Counted from the first letter of the stretch, positions 23,154-35,279 are shown. The stretch: 64,000 nucleotides of DNA from Endomychus coccineus (GCA_958510875.1 OY294068.1:25710297-25774296), one strand, 5' to 3'. Numbers and translations: made by a program. Notes: generated by a model not told the origin, from the letters alone.

Positions 23154-24748
23154 TCTCAGTGAAGTTGGCCCAACGCCCCAAAACATGATATTTGTGAATT
23201 TATTAGAGCGCAAATTAAAATTTTATTTCAAATATAATATTTTTGGTTTCGTTAAATGTTTATGGAAAGATAACAAAACCGACGCGGTTATTTTTAAAGC
23301 GTTTTTATTTCGAAATTGTCTTCTTTGTACAATGATTTGTGTATATAGCAAAATACATGATGGAGAGAACTTAAGTTGAATGGTCTATTTATTCGCTTTG
23401 ATAACATTTTACTTTGCTAAGAAGCCGATTTTGACGTTTAAATCAACTTTCAATGCATTGGTGTTGTTGTTAATAATTAAAAATTGCTCGTGGTAAAGCT
23501 GTTTCTGATGAAATAAGAAAAGTGATCATTCACTTGCATTTAAAAGGCCAAAATGCTTCCTAAATCGCTGACAGTGTTAACAAATCGAGGTATACAGTTC
23601 GAAATATTATTAAATTGTGCAAAACAACTGGAACTAGAAGTCGCCCGCGTTATTCCAATACCAACTTAAGAGCCTTAAAACGGATTATCAATGAAAATCG
23701 GCATGCTAATTATAACGAATTGAAAATATTATGAAATCCGGCAACCACAAAAAAGTTTTCAATAGCAACTTGTTACAGAGCTGCCCAAAAACTGAGATTT
23801 AAAACTTACAAGGTAAGCTTAAACTGTTCTTTTTAGTATTCGTTTTTAATTCAGTAATTCTAGGCAAAAGAGAAGCCCTTACTGACAAAGATTCAGAAGA
23901 AAAACAGACTAGCGTGGGCCAAATAACAGAAATTATGGTCTCCGAACCAATGGAACTCCATTAATTGAAGTGGTGAAGCCAGATTTGAAGTATGCATTGG
24001 TGATACTAGGACTCGTGTCATAAAAACTGAAGAAGTATTTCAGAATGACTGTCATAAAAAAAGTTCAGTTTCTGGCTTCTGTTATGATTTGGGGATCCAT
24101 GTCAGCAAGTGGAGTGGGAAACTGACACTTTGTGGAAGGTATTATGAATGCTGATAAGTACATTAATGTGCTTCAAAATAACTTAACACCCCCCAAATTG
24201 AACAAATGCGTTTAAACAATATTGAATGTATCTTCCAACAAGATGGTGCCGCTTGACATATGGCTGAAAAAAGTAAAAGATTGGATGTTAGAAAACAATC
24301 TTCCAGTTTTATAATATACGTCGAGTAGTCCAGATCTATCGCCCATTAAAACCTTGTGGCATATCATGAAGAAAAAGCTCCGATCGAATCCCGCAAGAAC
24401 CATTCCAGAACTGCGAACCCGTCTCCAAGAAATTTGGAACAGTTTTACATCAGCTGACTGCCAAACATTAGTTGACACTATGCCAAGACGTATCGAAGCA
24501 GTAATCAGTCGAAAAGGCGATGTAACGCAGTGGTGATTTGCTGCTATTTGGTTTCGTTGATTTTTATAATCGACAGTTTTTTTGAAATTTCAAGATATTT
24601 TATTCTCTGTTACAAAAAAATGTTGTATTTCAGGTTAATATTAAATAAAAATATCGTATGTTATCAGAAATACATTTTACTTTTTCGCTAATATGACAAA
24701 TTTCATAAAAAAACATAGTTTTGATAGTTGGGCCAACTTCACTGAGAC
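23154..24748 (+). mobile_element. Tc1-like DNA transposon with degenerate transposase
   Basis: Terminal inverted repeats tctcagtgaagttggcccaa (left) and its reverse complement (right). The plus strand encodes a Tc1-type HTH region at about 23485-23740 (RGKAVSDEIRKVIIHLHLKG, TVRNIIKLCKTTGT, NLRALKRIINENRHANYNEL). After several frameshifts and stops comes the catalytic C-terminus at about 24300-24535 (SSSPDLSPIKTLWHIMKKKL, TMPRRIEAVISRKGDVTQW). The pattern fits a DD34E Tc1 transposase, no longer functional. A TA precedes the left end. Confidence 0.85.
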
Positions 24749-25479
24749 AGGGCTCATATTAACAAATAACTAGACAATTTGGAAGGGATGGAAATTTATA
24801 AGCTCCAGCTATGGGATATCCCTTATTACCCTATTAATTGCAAATAGTATTTAAACAGGCACATTCTCAGTACTTTACAAGTATTTGTAGTGGATAAGGG
24901 TGATTGTTTCTTATTTATAGTGTTATCCACCATGTGAACTCTTTTATAGATTATTAGAAAAAGAAAATTAAGATCGGTGAAAAAGAAAACATTGTCTGTC
25001 ATTACAGTTTGCACTGAGTCCACTAATTAATAACGTTCCGTGCTTTTCAAAGACAATAATAATTTAACTTAAGATCAAGTGCTATTATTATGTTGGTGGT
25101 CTATTCGTCGCCGGCCGCCACAATACAAATTTGTACACCGTACAAGTACAATTTTTCAAAAGGTTGCTGTAAAATTTTAAGCCATATCACTGAGAATAAA
25201 TAAGCGGTTGAAACAGGAATTGCGATTACTTGGACTTGGACCGAAATATTTTAAAACTCAATCTGATGATGCTAGCATATAATACAACAAATTATTATTC
25301 AAGATTATTATGATGAATAGAAATTAAAAACTGATATGGTTCCTAAAGACACTTCTCGATTTCAGTTTAATGGCATTTGCGAAATAATCTCTTTGAGTTT
25401 ATTGTAATGTCACGAAGTAAAGCGTGCTGAACACATATTATTACGGTGGTGACCTATCGTGGGAGCCATAGTTTTCTTC

Positions 25480-28400
25480 TCATAGTATTATACAACATCT
25501 ACAGTATCTTTGACGGTTTCCTCCTGACGAAGGTGGTGGGGTAAGAGGTGCAAAATATGCATGCACTTTGATGTTTGGTAAATGATTCTATAAAACAAAA
25601 TAAAATGGTTCACACAATGTTTTAAGAACTATAATTGCACTACTCACTCTTAATCTTCTAATTCCAAGTCGTGTTATCAGTTGACAGTCGTAAAGTTCTA
25701 CTCGTTGCAAATTGTGGCACGATGTGAGATATTCCAAAGAAGCATCCGTAATTAAAGGACAATTGTCTAATTCTAACACTGTTAAATTCTCCGCAGCACA
25801 AGGTGATATCGATAAATGCCTTATACCATCGTCTGTTATCAGTTCACAATGAGAAAGTGTCTGCAAAAATTTTTCAGTATTAATTGCTAAAACAAGAGAA
25901 AAGTTTTTCGGAGTTAAGACGAGTCGTATTCGTGGAATACATATTATTTGACATTATCAATTAACATTTTTTTTATTTATAATCCAATATTTTGTTTATG
26001 GGCAATTCTAAATTAAAGGAGAATGGCAGGGGGGGGTCTGCGGAACTTGCCGGGGCAATTTTTCCTACATCGTATTTGAACTCGTTTACCGGCATTTAGA
26101 GATAAAAATATCCTTTGAAAAGTTTTCTATGAATTTTACCAATTTTTTGGGTTGTTTCTCAACGAAAATGGCAAAAAACTGTTTTTGACCCCAGAAATCG
26201 ACATTTTATAGTAAATAAACTTCCAAGAAGTCATTTCCGATCGAAAATTGGCCGCTGAATCCAAAAATGATGTCAGTTTCCTTCCATAATCCATCATTTT
26301 CTATCCGTTGGCTGATTTTCGGCAAAATACCTTTTTTTTACGGCGTCATACCGGTGTGAGCAGCCATTAAAAATTTTTTTTTGCGAAATCTACGTTTTTT
26401 CACCTCAGCTTTACGATACAAATAAGATTATTTCTGACTACATGAGTTTTAGAGGTCGAAAATTTGAGAAAACTAAAAAAACGATATTACTGTACAAAAA
26501 TCTGCCGTCAGGTCGCTGACAAGTCTTTTTTTGGGGCATATGACCTCGGAATCGGATTTTACGATAAGAAAACAGTTCCCGAACGTCATCCAACAGTTTT
26601 TACACTCCAGTATACCATTCATTTTACGCCAAAAAACCAGGTAAACGTAATTTTCTTCCAGTTTTTGACCTTTTTCGACCTTAAAGTTGCAGAATTCAAA
26701 ATCGTAAGTAGGATGACAGATTTTTGTACAGTAATATCGTTTTTTTGTCGTTTTTCTAGTTTTTTTCGATTTTTCGACCTCTAAAATCCAATTATCAAAA
26801 GAAATATCATTTTTTCGTAAAGCTGAGGTAAAGACAAGCAGATTTCGCAAGAAAAAAATTTCAAGGGGCGCCGTCTAAAAAAAAGGTATTTTGCCGAAAA
26901 TCAGCCAATGGATAGTAAATTATGGGTTATGTAAAGAAACTGACACCATTTTCGGATTCAGCGGCCAATTTCCAATTGGAAATGACTTCTTGGTCATTTA
27001 TTTATTATAAAATGTAGATTTCTGGGGTCAAAAACTGTTTTTTGACATTTTCGTTGAAAAACAACCCAAAAAATTGAAAAAATTCATAACATTTTTTTTA
27101 AAGGTATTGTAATCTGTGAATGCCGGTAAACCAGTTCAAATACGATGTAGAAACGGAAAAAAATTGCCCCGGCAAGTTCCGCAGACCCCTCCCCCTTGGT
27201 CGTCTCCTTTAAATTAGAATTGCCCTTATATTCTTTGGATTTTTTCATAAATAAGTTTTTCCTTGAATAATCTCGTTCTCGTTCTCATCGCTATATAAAA
27301 TTGATAGTAAGTAAGATAGTGAAGGAAAGTAACTACTCACCAAATATTCGATTCGAGGACATCCAACTGCTAAATTTATAAGAGTAGTATCAGTTATTAA
27401 CATACATTCGTCCAAGTCCATTTTCTCTAAATATCGGCAGCTCTGGAAACAAATGCAAAATTACATAATTACTTCCCTCACTATATGTAGTAGATAATAC
27501 AAGGGAAGTATTGTAATCGGCCGAAAAATTTTATTTTGGCGGATATTTCCTTTTTAGGATTTTTGAATCGAATTAAGACTATTTTTGAAATGATCGTTAA
27601 AATGTGGCGAAAGTAGGAACTACATTGTTTTTGGGCGCGGTAGCCCCGTTTTGAGTGGTATTTCTAACATCCATCTTCGGTTTTTCAAATGGAATTATAG
27701 TATTTTATCTACCACAAGAACAACCGTGTTTTTTCGATTGTAAATATATATCACACTTATATATTTAACCCGCAGAAGTGTCCGAAATTCTTATTCTATG
27801 ATTCACGTGACGTCATCGATGTGACATCACTGTCTTTCATAGATAACTCTACTACCGGTAGTAGAGTTATCTATGCTGTCTTTGTTGTCTATACCATAGA
27901 GATCAAAAATAGAGTACTCGAAGTCCATAAGAGCAATGATATTAAGCGAGCGGCGGTGGTGTTATCATTTTCTAATAGTCTGTTCTCTCTTCCGACAAAT
28001 TAGAAAGAGATAGATATACCGTAGAGTTCTTTGAGCTAGTCACGAAATCTGTCATTAAAGTACTCTATTCTTGATCTCTATGATCTATACTCTGTGGCAA
28101 ATTTTGATATTCAATATAATAATATAAATTCAGTATCAAACAAGGTTATATTTCGAAAGTCAGACTGACAGTAGGTGTCAGTATAAAACATAGAGTTGTG
28201 AAATACATTCTAATTTCAATGTGACATAGCGGTTTCTAAACTATTACAAGCTTTTATTTAACTTTACTTGTTTACTGATAAACTATAAAAGAGTTCACAT
28301 TGTGGATACATTAACACTACAAATAAAAAATAATCACCCCTATCCACTAAAAATACTGTTAAAGTATTCAAGTAATAGTATTTAGTGGATAAGGGCGATT

Positions 28401-31400
28401 ATTTCTTATTTATATTGCCTTGTTGCGAAATGCGAAATGGCGGCTTAGATGGCGAACGAATTTTGTGATTATGATCCGATTTTTTCAAAATTGGTACATG
28501 GGAGTTTTTAGGGTCGGAGATCATGATTTTTTTGCCAAAATTCAAAAATTCAAGATGGCGAACGAGTTTTGTGATTATGGTCCCATTCTATTCAAAATTG
28601 GTTCAAGGGGTTTTTTGGGTCGGAGATCATGATTTTTTAGTCAAAATTCAAAAAGTGAAGATGGCGGACAAGTTTTGTGATTATGGTTCGATTTTATTGA
28701 AAATTGGTATGAGATAAGGATTTTTTTGTCAAAATTCAAAAAGTCAAGATGACGGACGAGTTTTGTGATTGTGGTCCGATTTTAACTAAAATTATGGGGG
28801 TTTTCGAGGTCGAAGAGCATGATTTTTCAGTTAAAACTCAAAAATTCGAAATGGCGACTAAGATGGCGAACGAGTTTTGTGATTATGGTAACAATCTATT
28901 CCAAATTAGTATAAGGGTTGGGTCGGAGATCATGATTTTCAAACTCAAAATTTTAAAAGTCAAAATGGAGACCAAGATGGCCGATGAAATTTGTAATTAA
29001 CGTCAGATTTTATTCAAAATTGTTATATGGGAGTATTCGAGGTAGTAGATCATGATTTGTTAGTCAAAATTTAAAAATTCAATATGGAGGCTAAGATGGC
29101 GGACGAGTTCTATGACTATGGTCAGATTCTATTTAAAATTGGTATATGGGGTTCTTGGAGTCGAAGATCAGGATTTTTTATTTCTTTTTAGTTCATTTTA
29201 TAATGAAAGGTATTCTTAAAAAAATCACTCGTAAGATTATTTTCCGATATATTGTTGCTTCTTACAATCATATACATTTAATCCGCAGGAGTGTCCAAAA
29301 GCTAGTTTGCTAACAAACGTGAGGGAATTCACGTGATCAATTGATCACAGTTTTTTATATGATATGACTTTTAAATTTATTCCTCAATGAAAGAGTTTAA
29401 AATATTTAAAACAGGGATTACACTTTAAACTTTGATGTATTCACTAGAAATGTTTAAGGTTGCCATCTATCATCTGAAGAAGTCAAACCATTTATATTAT
29501 TTTTATTCATGAGCAACCTCTTAACTTTATATATAGTTTATGGTATGATTAGAATTTGATGACACAAGGAGGGAAAAAGTTGAAAAAACAAACAAATGTC
29601 TCACCCTGGCTAATGCTTGGAATCCAGTATCTGTAAACTGTGAACAGCCAGCTACTTCCAATGTGGATAAAAGTGGACACTTATGGGCTAAAGCTATCAA
29701 TGCTGTGTCTGTTAAAGTTGAACAACCCGACAGACAAACATAATGTAGTTGTGGACATTTCTCTGCTAGTGATTGAACTGCTTCATCTCGAATAGACTGC
29801 AAATTTCAAAACATTAGTGTTAGTAAATCAAACTATAAACTTTAGAATAACATCACCTCCAAAAAACGAGGTATTCAAGAAAGTAATTGCTTCTTAATTC
29901 AAAATACTTCGGACAAATTCGGGCCAATTAACATTTTGTACTTGAGTTATTTTAATTTTATTTCCTTCATTTTGACAGCTGTAGCATGCTAGTGCTTTAA
30001 GGGATTTTCGGACCCACGAAATCTCCTTAAATAGGAGCCTAACAAATGGGAATTTCCGATAGTTACTACTATTCAAGATCCTATTTCAATGTCTATTAGG
30101 TTAACTGTAAGGATATAATTGATAAAGGTTGATAAAATGTGATCATTCTCCATAAGTAGGAACATTCTAAATGAAATTTAATTTTGAAGATCCTTTTGTA
30201 TATAAATAAATAAATTGAGTCTTTTCAAATAACTCCCAAATTTGTTTTTTCTCTATTTAGTAGCTTTTATTCCTTCCAACATAATAGAACCTAAATAGTT
30301 TGTTGAAGAACAGAACATTCTTACAATGTCCATTTCAGTATTTAACAAAACTGAAGAAACGGTGAATTATTTTTTTATTAGTTTCTACAATTCTCGAACA
30401 ACACAACGTTTGAAGAAACAAAAAGATTCTACTCACCCCACAGCCAAATATATTGATTACTTCTAACTGTTGGCAAAATCTTGCTAAACAAATAACAGCT
30501 CTAGAAGTAACTTGTTTACAGCCTTTGCAGATAAAACTTTTCAGTCTTGGACAGCCTCTAGCTAATGCTTCAACACCATTTTCGGTAATATTGCTGCACC
30601 AACTGACATTAATATGTGTTAAATTGGGGCAACCATCACTTAAAGCTTTTAAAGACGAATCTGTAATCGCCGAACAACTATCTAAATTTAATTTTTGAAG
30701 CTTATTGCAATGTTTCGAAAATGCATTACACGTGCTGTCCGTCAATTTTTTACAATCATTTAAATTTAAGTCTTCCACATTCGGACATAGTTGAGCTAAG
30801 GTCTTCATTGAGCCATCCGCTATTGACTGGCACCCTCTGAGAGACAACTGTCTCAAAAAACCTCCACACCTTCTGGATATGTTTTCAATTATTGGACCCT
30901 TGCAAATAAAAAACATTATCAAATATGAAATTATCGAGCAGTAACTTAGAATTCATTGAAACTGAAGAATGCGAGTCAGAAAATGAAATTGGCGTGTTTG
31001 AAGCGAGGGTAGGATTACTCATTGCATAGCATGAACGTGTAGATATAATTCACGTCATGTTCCAAACAGAAGTGAGGGTAATAAACAAATATCTTGTAAT
31101 CCTCAAGAACCCTTATTCTACTATCTGATGATAAATACAGTAAACAAAACATGTGCAACTTTGATGCAAATGAACTTTTTTCAATCATAATAAAGTATAC
31201 GGGATAAAATAAATATAAATCTAAAATATTTCAAGCAAACTTCTCATAGAATTGAAGAACACAGTTCAACTAATGAACACTTACCTCTACGTCCTTTTGA
31301 AAATCGAATAAATCAATACGTTGCCAATTTGAACCGTCAAGAGCTAAAATATTCCACGACTTCGACACTTGAGCACATCTACATAAGGATACTACATCCA

Positions 31401-31482
31401 AGTAAGAAAATGTCCTAAGTAATAATTCTTTTGGTAACTTTTTATTTATCAGAGCTTCCTCTTCATTGAATACTTTCGTCAA
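25480..31482 (-). CDS. FBXL20: F-box and leucine-rich repeat protein 20-like, SCF substrate receptor
   Basis: Substrate-recognition subunit of an SCF (Skp1-Cul1-F-box) ubiquitin ligase. Exons: 31482-31285, 30898-30437, 29796-29605, 27442-27341, 25860-25648, 25587-25480; all junctions are phase 0. The first is an internal exon (acceptor ttttag, first codon TTG), so the start codon lies further right. A candidate upstream exon is listed separately. The F-box is at about residues 12-50 (INKKLPKELLLRTFSYLD, CRCAQVSKSWNILALDGSNW). About a dozen cysteine-type LRRs follow (LSLRGCQSIADGSMKTLAQ; LNLNDCKKLTDSTC; TLSHCELITDDGIRHL). The protein ends CRCCIIL, a CaaX-type box with Leu last that predicts geranylgeranylation and membrane attachment. 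The 424 residues seen compare with about 436 in the human family member, so only the N-terminal tip is missing. A 1.2-kb palindromic element sits in its penultimate large intron. Confidence 0.93.
26000..27225. mobile_element. Palindromic element, about 1.2 kb, in FBXL20 intron
   Basis: The ends are gggcaattctaaattaaagg and cctttaaattagaattgccc, perfect reverse complements over 20 bases. Further in, gtctgcggaacttgccgggg pairs with ccccggcaagttccgcagac, and the remaining interior also folds onto itself around about 26613. ORFs on both strands over the middle are mirror images of one another and show no known domain, so I treat them as non-coding. Confidence 0.8.
27837..28090. mobile_element. 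Small inverted-repeat element with a central-type palindrome
   Basis: Begins with the palindrome agataactctactaccggta / gtagagttatct, closely related to the one at 17670-17697. The stretch ccatagagatcaaaaataga is then matched in reverse by tctattcttgatctctatga near 28065. No coding sequence. Confidence 0.5.
28436..29175. repeat. Diverged tandem array of about 105-bp units (seven copies)
   Basis: The block gatggcgaacgagttttgtg, or a close variant, recurs at 28449, 28554, 28660, 28748, 28864, 28976 and 29095. Each is followed by gattatggtccgatttt, caaaattgg, gggtcggagatcatgattttt and caaaattcaaaa. Unit length varies from about 88 to 119 bp. It lies in an FBXL20 intron. The short ORFs across it come from the repeat and are not a gene. 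Confidence 0.9.
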
Positions 31483-31849
31483 CTAAAACATAATTCTAAT
31501 AATTTACACATTTGAAAACAAAGAAGGTCCACAAACTAACAAACGGAATGTTAAGTAGTCCAGTTACTGTAACTTTATTTTAAACCAAACCGTATGTGAT
31601 TTTTTATGGTAAGAGTGGAACCTTCTCTCGATTTTGTATATGTCTTGTAGGATACTATATTGTCTTGTTTATGTTCCATAAGGAATGTACAAATCAAATA
31701 AGGATTAATAATTATTGTAGAAGTACATAATATAATTTACATTGATATTACAAATAGTGAAAAAAATTTAATCTTATTTATAATGTTAAATTTGGACAGT
31801 AACCGATCGAAACAATACATCTATTATTATTGAAAAGGATTTATTATCT

Positions 31850-32460
31850 ATAACTACTAGGAGGTCGGTCAGTGAGCTGCGCATATGCCCAAAGGGTTAA
31901 GACGGAGTGAGTTCAGTGTGCTGATTCTGTAGAGTTCCGATATATGAGTTCAAAGTTCGATCCTAATCTAAAAGGAGCGCCCAGGATAGGATATGGAAAA
32001 AACGTCCTACTTTATACATTCAAAACGTAGTTTCAAGTCTCTTTACAAGATTGCCGTCTAGTAAAAGTCGCTAGAATGAACCAGATAGACCCTCGGAAAT
32101 AAAAACATGAAAGTGAGTTTTGCATGCCACCTACTGAAAATTATGGTATATTCTATGATCAAAATGTAATATTTTAAGGTACTGCAAAGTTAATTCCCAT
32201 ATATCACTTTCCCAAACAAATTTTGAAACTTTCTTTTGCTTATACCCCTTTTGTAGATTGTTAGGAGTTATCGAACGTCAACGATAATGTGTTTTGCTAT
32301 TCCCTACCAGCTCCTGAAATTTCGGATCGCTAACTCCAATATCGTTGACTTTAGACAACTTTTATTTCATTTTTTTGGACACAAAACTGTGGTTGGGGAA
32401 GCTGGCATCACCGCACAAAGTTTATCCAAAAAGTAATGCCGCCATCCTTTTTTAGAACGT
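31850..32460. other. Intronic or 5' flank sequence with a shared repeat piece
   Basis: Around 31864-31910 the segment ggtcggtcagtgagctgcgc, continuing into atatgcccaaagggttaagacgg, closely matches 40494-40537. That indicates a repeated element, probably partial in both places. Nothing else was recognised up to the candidate exon. Confidence 0.5.
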
Positions 32461-32600
32461 CAATTTCCATGATGATCCACTTTTAACAAACATCGCATAA
32501 GATTTGGTGCTATTAACTGGACTATGTAGCAAAACATATAATACATATTAAGCAACATTCGAATATATCTTAGAAATTCAGAATAATCACAATTACAAAC

Positions 32601-32776
32601 CTGTTGCTTTACCGAATCCACAGCAGTATGAGGAATCATTTCCCTGTTATTCTGTTTAAAATGTTTGCTTCTATTTACCCACCAATGTCGTGAATGACTA
32701 GAAACATTTGCATCTATTTCATTAATTTCTTCTTCTGATGTTCTGCGAGTAGACTCACATGCAAAGTAAAAACATT
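32601..32776 (-). CDS. Candidate upstream coding exon of the FBXL20-like gene
   Basis: Acceptor cgttttag and donor CAG/gtttgt bound a 176-bp exon that is open in one frame (CESTRRTSEEEINEIDANV, SSHSRHWWVNRSKHFKQNNR, EMIPHTAVDSVKQQ). It ends in phase 0, which matches the phase-0 start of the F-box exon at 31482. An in-frame ATG (EMIPHTAV) could serve as start. I do not recognise the peptide, so the link to FBXL20 rests only on strand, order and phase. It could instead belong to another minus-strand gene. Confidence 0.45.
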
Positions 32777-32899
32777 CTAAAACGAAATAAAAAGATGATT
32801 CAAAACACGAAAATATGATTTTTCCAGAATATCCAGTTCCCTGACACAACATAAATAAATGAGCTTATTTTAACGAGTATATTGAATTATGATTCATGA

Positions 32900-34880
32900 A
32901 GTTAGGGCTATAAATACCTCAGAACAATATCATTTTTTTATTTTATTGAATCTAATTAATGAAAATAAAACACATTTATTAGGAATATGTCCATTCGATA
33001 ATTATTAATAGCGAATAAAAAAATTACACTCGAATAACAAATGGCAATTGTTCCACCAGACTGATATCAACTCAGAATGATATACTAACTGAATCCAGTC
33101 AAAATTTCGAAATATATTGAACAGAATAGCAACATTGCTCTGAACGATTAAATATATTTGATAATTCATAAATTATTATTATTAAATTTAGTCACATATT
33201 TTCTAGATGCATGAATATTTATCTCTGTTAGTTCTATTAGTCTGTCGGGTATATCTTCGATAGAAGTTCTGCTGATCAGCTATTTGAGAGAGCGAAACAG
33301 CTGTCCAGAACTATTAGTTAGTGTTATTGATCACCCTAGAGTAGAGACCTTATCAAATTTTCTACAAATAAAACTCATCAAAAACGTATCCTGCACCTAT
33401 ACATTACATACCAGTACTTACAACAGAATTTGAGAAATTGTATCAGTTAATAAATCGTTATGTCAATAACAAGTGTACATTTTTAGATTTCTCTCTATTG
33501 ACCAGTAACACGGCATTTAATATTTCCGGACAGCTGTCAATTTCTTGAGCTCATCAGCGGAACGAGCATGTTTCAAAGCTACAGTGATATCTCTGTCGAT
33601 GTATAGATAACAGCTATCCGGACTTATTAGCTGCTGCAGTGGTACTAACGTTGATTCGATACAAGACAATAAAAGTTGAGTCTCGATACCAAGTACATTC
33701 AACATCGATAGAAAGAAAAATACACTTATCAATTAAAAGTACTGTAGAAAAAGTTTTTGCTATATACGATTAATAAAAAAGTAGATAAAATGTGGGTCTT
33801 ACATCAACAACGTCATAAATGTCCACCTCTTTTTATTCTACAGTGTAGTACTTGATGAATATTTGAATTTGAAATGTAGGAAAATAAAAAATCATATGTT
33901 TGTGCTCAACGATCTACTGTTTCTCCTAATTATTGGTCACCTCGTCATTCACAATGTATAAATAAAATAAAATACTTTGGAAACAGTAGTAATTTGCTGA
34001 AACATGGCGGTTCTGTGGAGAAACCTTTTCGTTATTACATTTTTATTAAATATTTGTATTTTTGCTATTATTCATTCAACTCATAGTCCTAGTAGTCCTA
34101 GTTATCAATCATGATTAGGATATATTAAGGGAAGATTAAAATTAAAAATCCAAGTAATAGTGATTAAATTTCACTATATAGTTTTAGTTTCAATATGTTC
34201 GTTAGTGAAATGTACTCAATTCAAACTATACCAACCAAGTATCGATACTTTCGATCAATACACATGACTAAAAGTATTGATACTTCAAGGTATTGAATCA
34301 ACCATAAATGATGATACTGGTTGATCCAAAGAAACCTAACAACCTTTGTGGATAATATCTAACAAGTAATTTGTTCATTTATTGAATACTGTAAATTTTT
34401 GTTTTCTTCCTAATTTATTGTATAATTCGTAGTACATTTACACATACTGAGTGCAGAAACTAAAAATTTGTATTAAGTAACAGAAGCGTTAGTTTATCCA
34501 TAATCTGTCTCACCTCTCTTCATTGATGATCAATAAGTAAACATTATTACAATACTCCTCTCGATGAACAATGTTGAATCAACCAGATACCAATCCCATC
34601 AATTGGAATTAACTATAGAGGTAAGGTACCTCTTAATCAGAGGAGTGTGGTGTTGAGAGTGACTTTATAAAATATAGAAACTAACTATTCTCTTAAATAC
34701 AACATGATGTATTACATAAAAGTCATGATTTCCATCAAACATCTGGCTAACCATTCACCCACATACCAGTGGGCATTACAGCTATGACTTCTAAAATGAA
34801 TTATTATTATTATTATATGTTAAGAGTGCTGCTGAAACTTTCACTTTTATTATATCAATTATTTGAGTATTCTATAAAAT
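32900..34880. other. Mostly unrecognised sequence with one short minus-strand ORF
   Basis: The only notable stretch is the minus strand at 33517-33710, open and ending in a stop (LLLSCIESTLVPLQQLISPD, ITVALKHARSADELKKL). It looks somewhat protein-like but has no start, no confident acceptor and no family I recognise. The rest is AT-rich without visible features. Confidence 0.4.
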
Positions 34881-34885
34881 AATGG

Positions 34886-35051
34886 CTAACACAATTTTTT
34901 CCAAAGAAGTGTATTAAAAATATCTCCAAATAAACCAAGCTTATAATAATGTTGTTTTCCACACATTTTTCTGCTATATTCACGCATTTCATCCCACACT
35001 TCGGTGATAATACCAGGTTTAAATATTAATGTGAAAAATGGACTTTCGCTG
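34886..35051 (-). CDS. Candidate terminal exon of an unidentified minus-strand gene
   Basis: A good acceptor (aaaacatttcag) precedes a 53-codon frame ending in TAG/TAA-type termination near 34886. The peptide is rich in Trp, Tyr and charged residues (SPFFTLIFKPGIITEVWDEM, REYSRKMCGKQHYYKLGLF, GDIFNTLLWKKLC). I do not recognise it. The exon-like stretch just upstream (35097-35265, donor gtaagt) does not join it in the same frame, so either the partner exon lies further right or one of the two is spurious. Confidence 0.35.
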
Positions 35052-35279
35052 AAATGTTTTAAGAAAAAATAGTCAAATGGAATATAAAATAACACTTACT
35101 TGTACTTATTACTTTAAATGTTTCTAATTTAAAAGTATACAGAGTTTCAGTATAAATGTTATAATCCAAGGATATTTTGTATGGAAATATGCTAATGCAA
35201 GTTGAAAAAAAGTCAGTTGTTGCAAGTAAAAAATTGATGCAATTATATTTTAAATGGCTAGTGATTAACATATCTACAA

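Larger units (their letters stand above)
22388..25000. mobile_element. Nested composite: inverted-repeat arms enclosing a LINE 3' end, a Penelope fragment and a Tc1 element
   Basis: The left arm (about 22390-22740) and right arm (about 24760-25000) are inverted copies: aatcacttttatccac against gtggataagggtgatt, ttaatagggtatataaggga against tcccttattaccctattaa, and ccatcccttctaaatt against aatttggaagggatgg. The left arm is itself interrupted by a LINE 3' remnant at 22494-22600. Between the arms lie a Penelope GIY-YIG fragment and a Tc1-like element. Arm-type sequence recurs near 28260-28420, so the family is repeated. Confidence 0.7.

Noticed and set aside
26464..26850. Overlapping ORFs on both strands (106 and 125 codons)
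   Set aside because: They lie at the centre of a palindrome and translate into mirror versions of the same Phe/Lys-rich low-complexity sequence.
28420..29000. Series of short plus-strand ORFs with FCDYG motifs
   Set aside because: Each is the translation of the 105-bp tandem repeat; no splice or start evidence.
31861..31990. Possible tRNA-derived SINE (agttcgatcc resembles a B box)
   Set aside because: No convincing A box at the right distance, no tail, and the matching segment at 40.5 kb lacks the B-box part.
33517..33732. 71-codon minus-strand ORF (SCIESTLVPLQQLISPD)
   Set aside because: Looks mildly protein-like but has no start context, no confident splice acceptor and no recognised family; kept only as a note in the region entry.
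35097..35265. Exon-like stretch with a gtaagt donor just upstream of the 34.9-35.05 kb exon
   Set aside because: Joining it to the next acceptor puts the downstream peptide out of frame, so it is not accepted as its partner.
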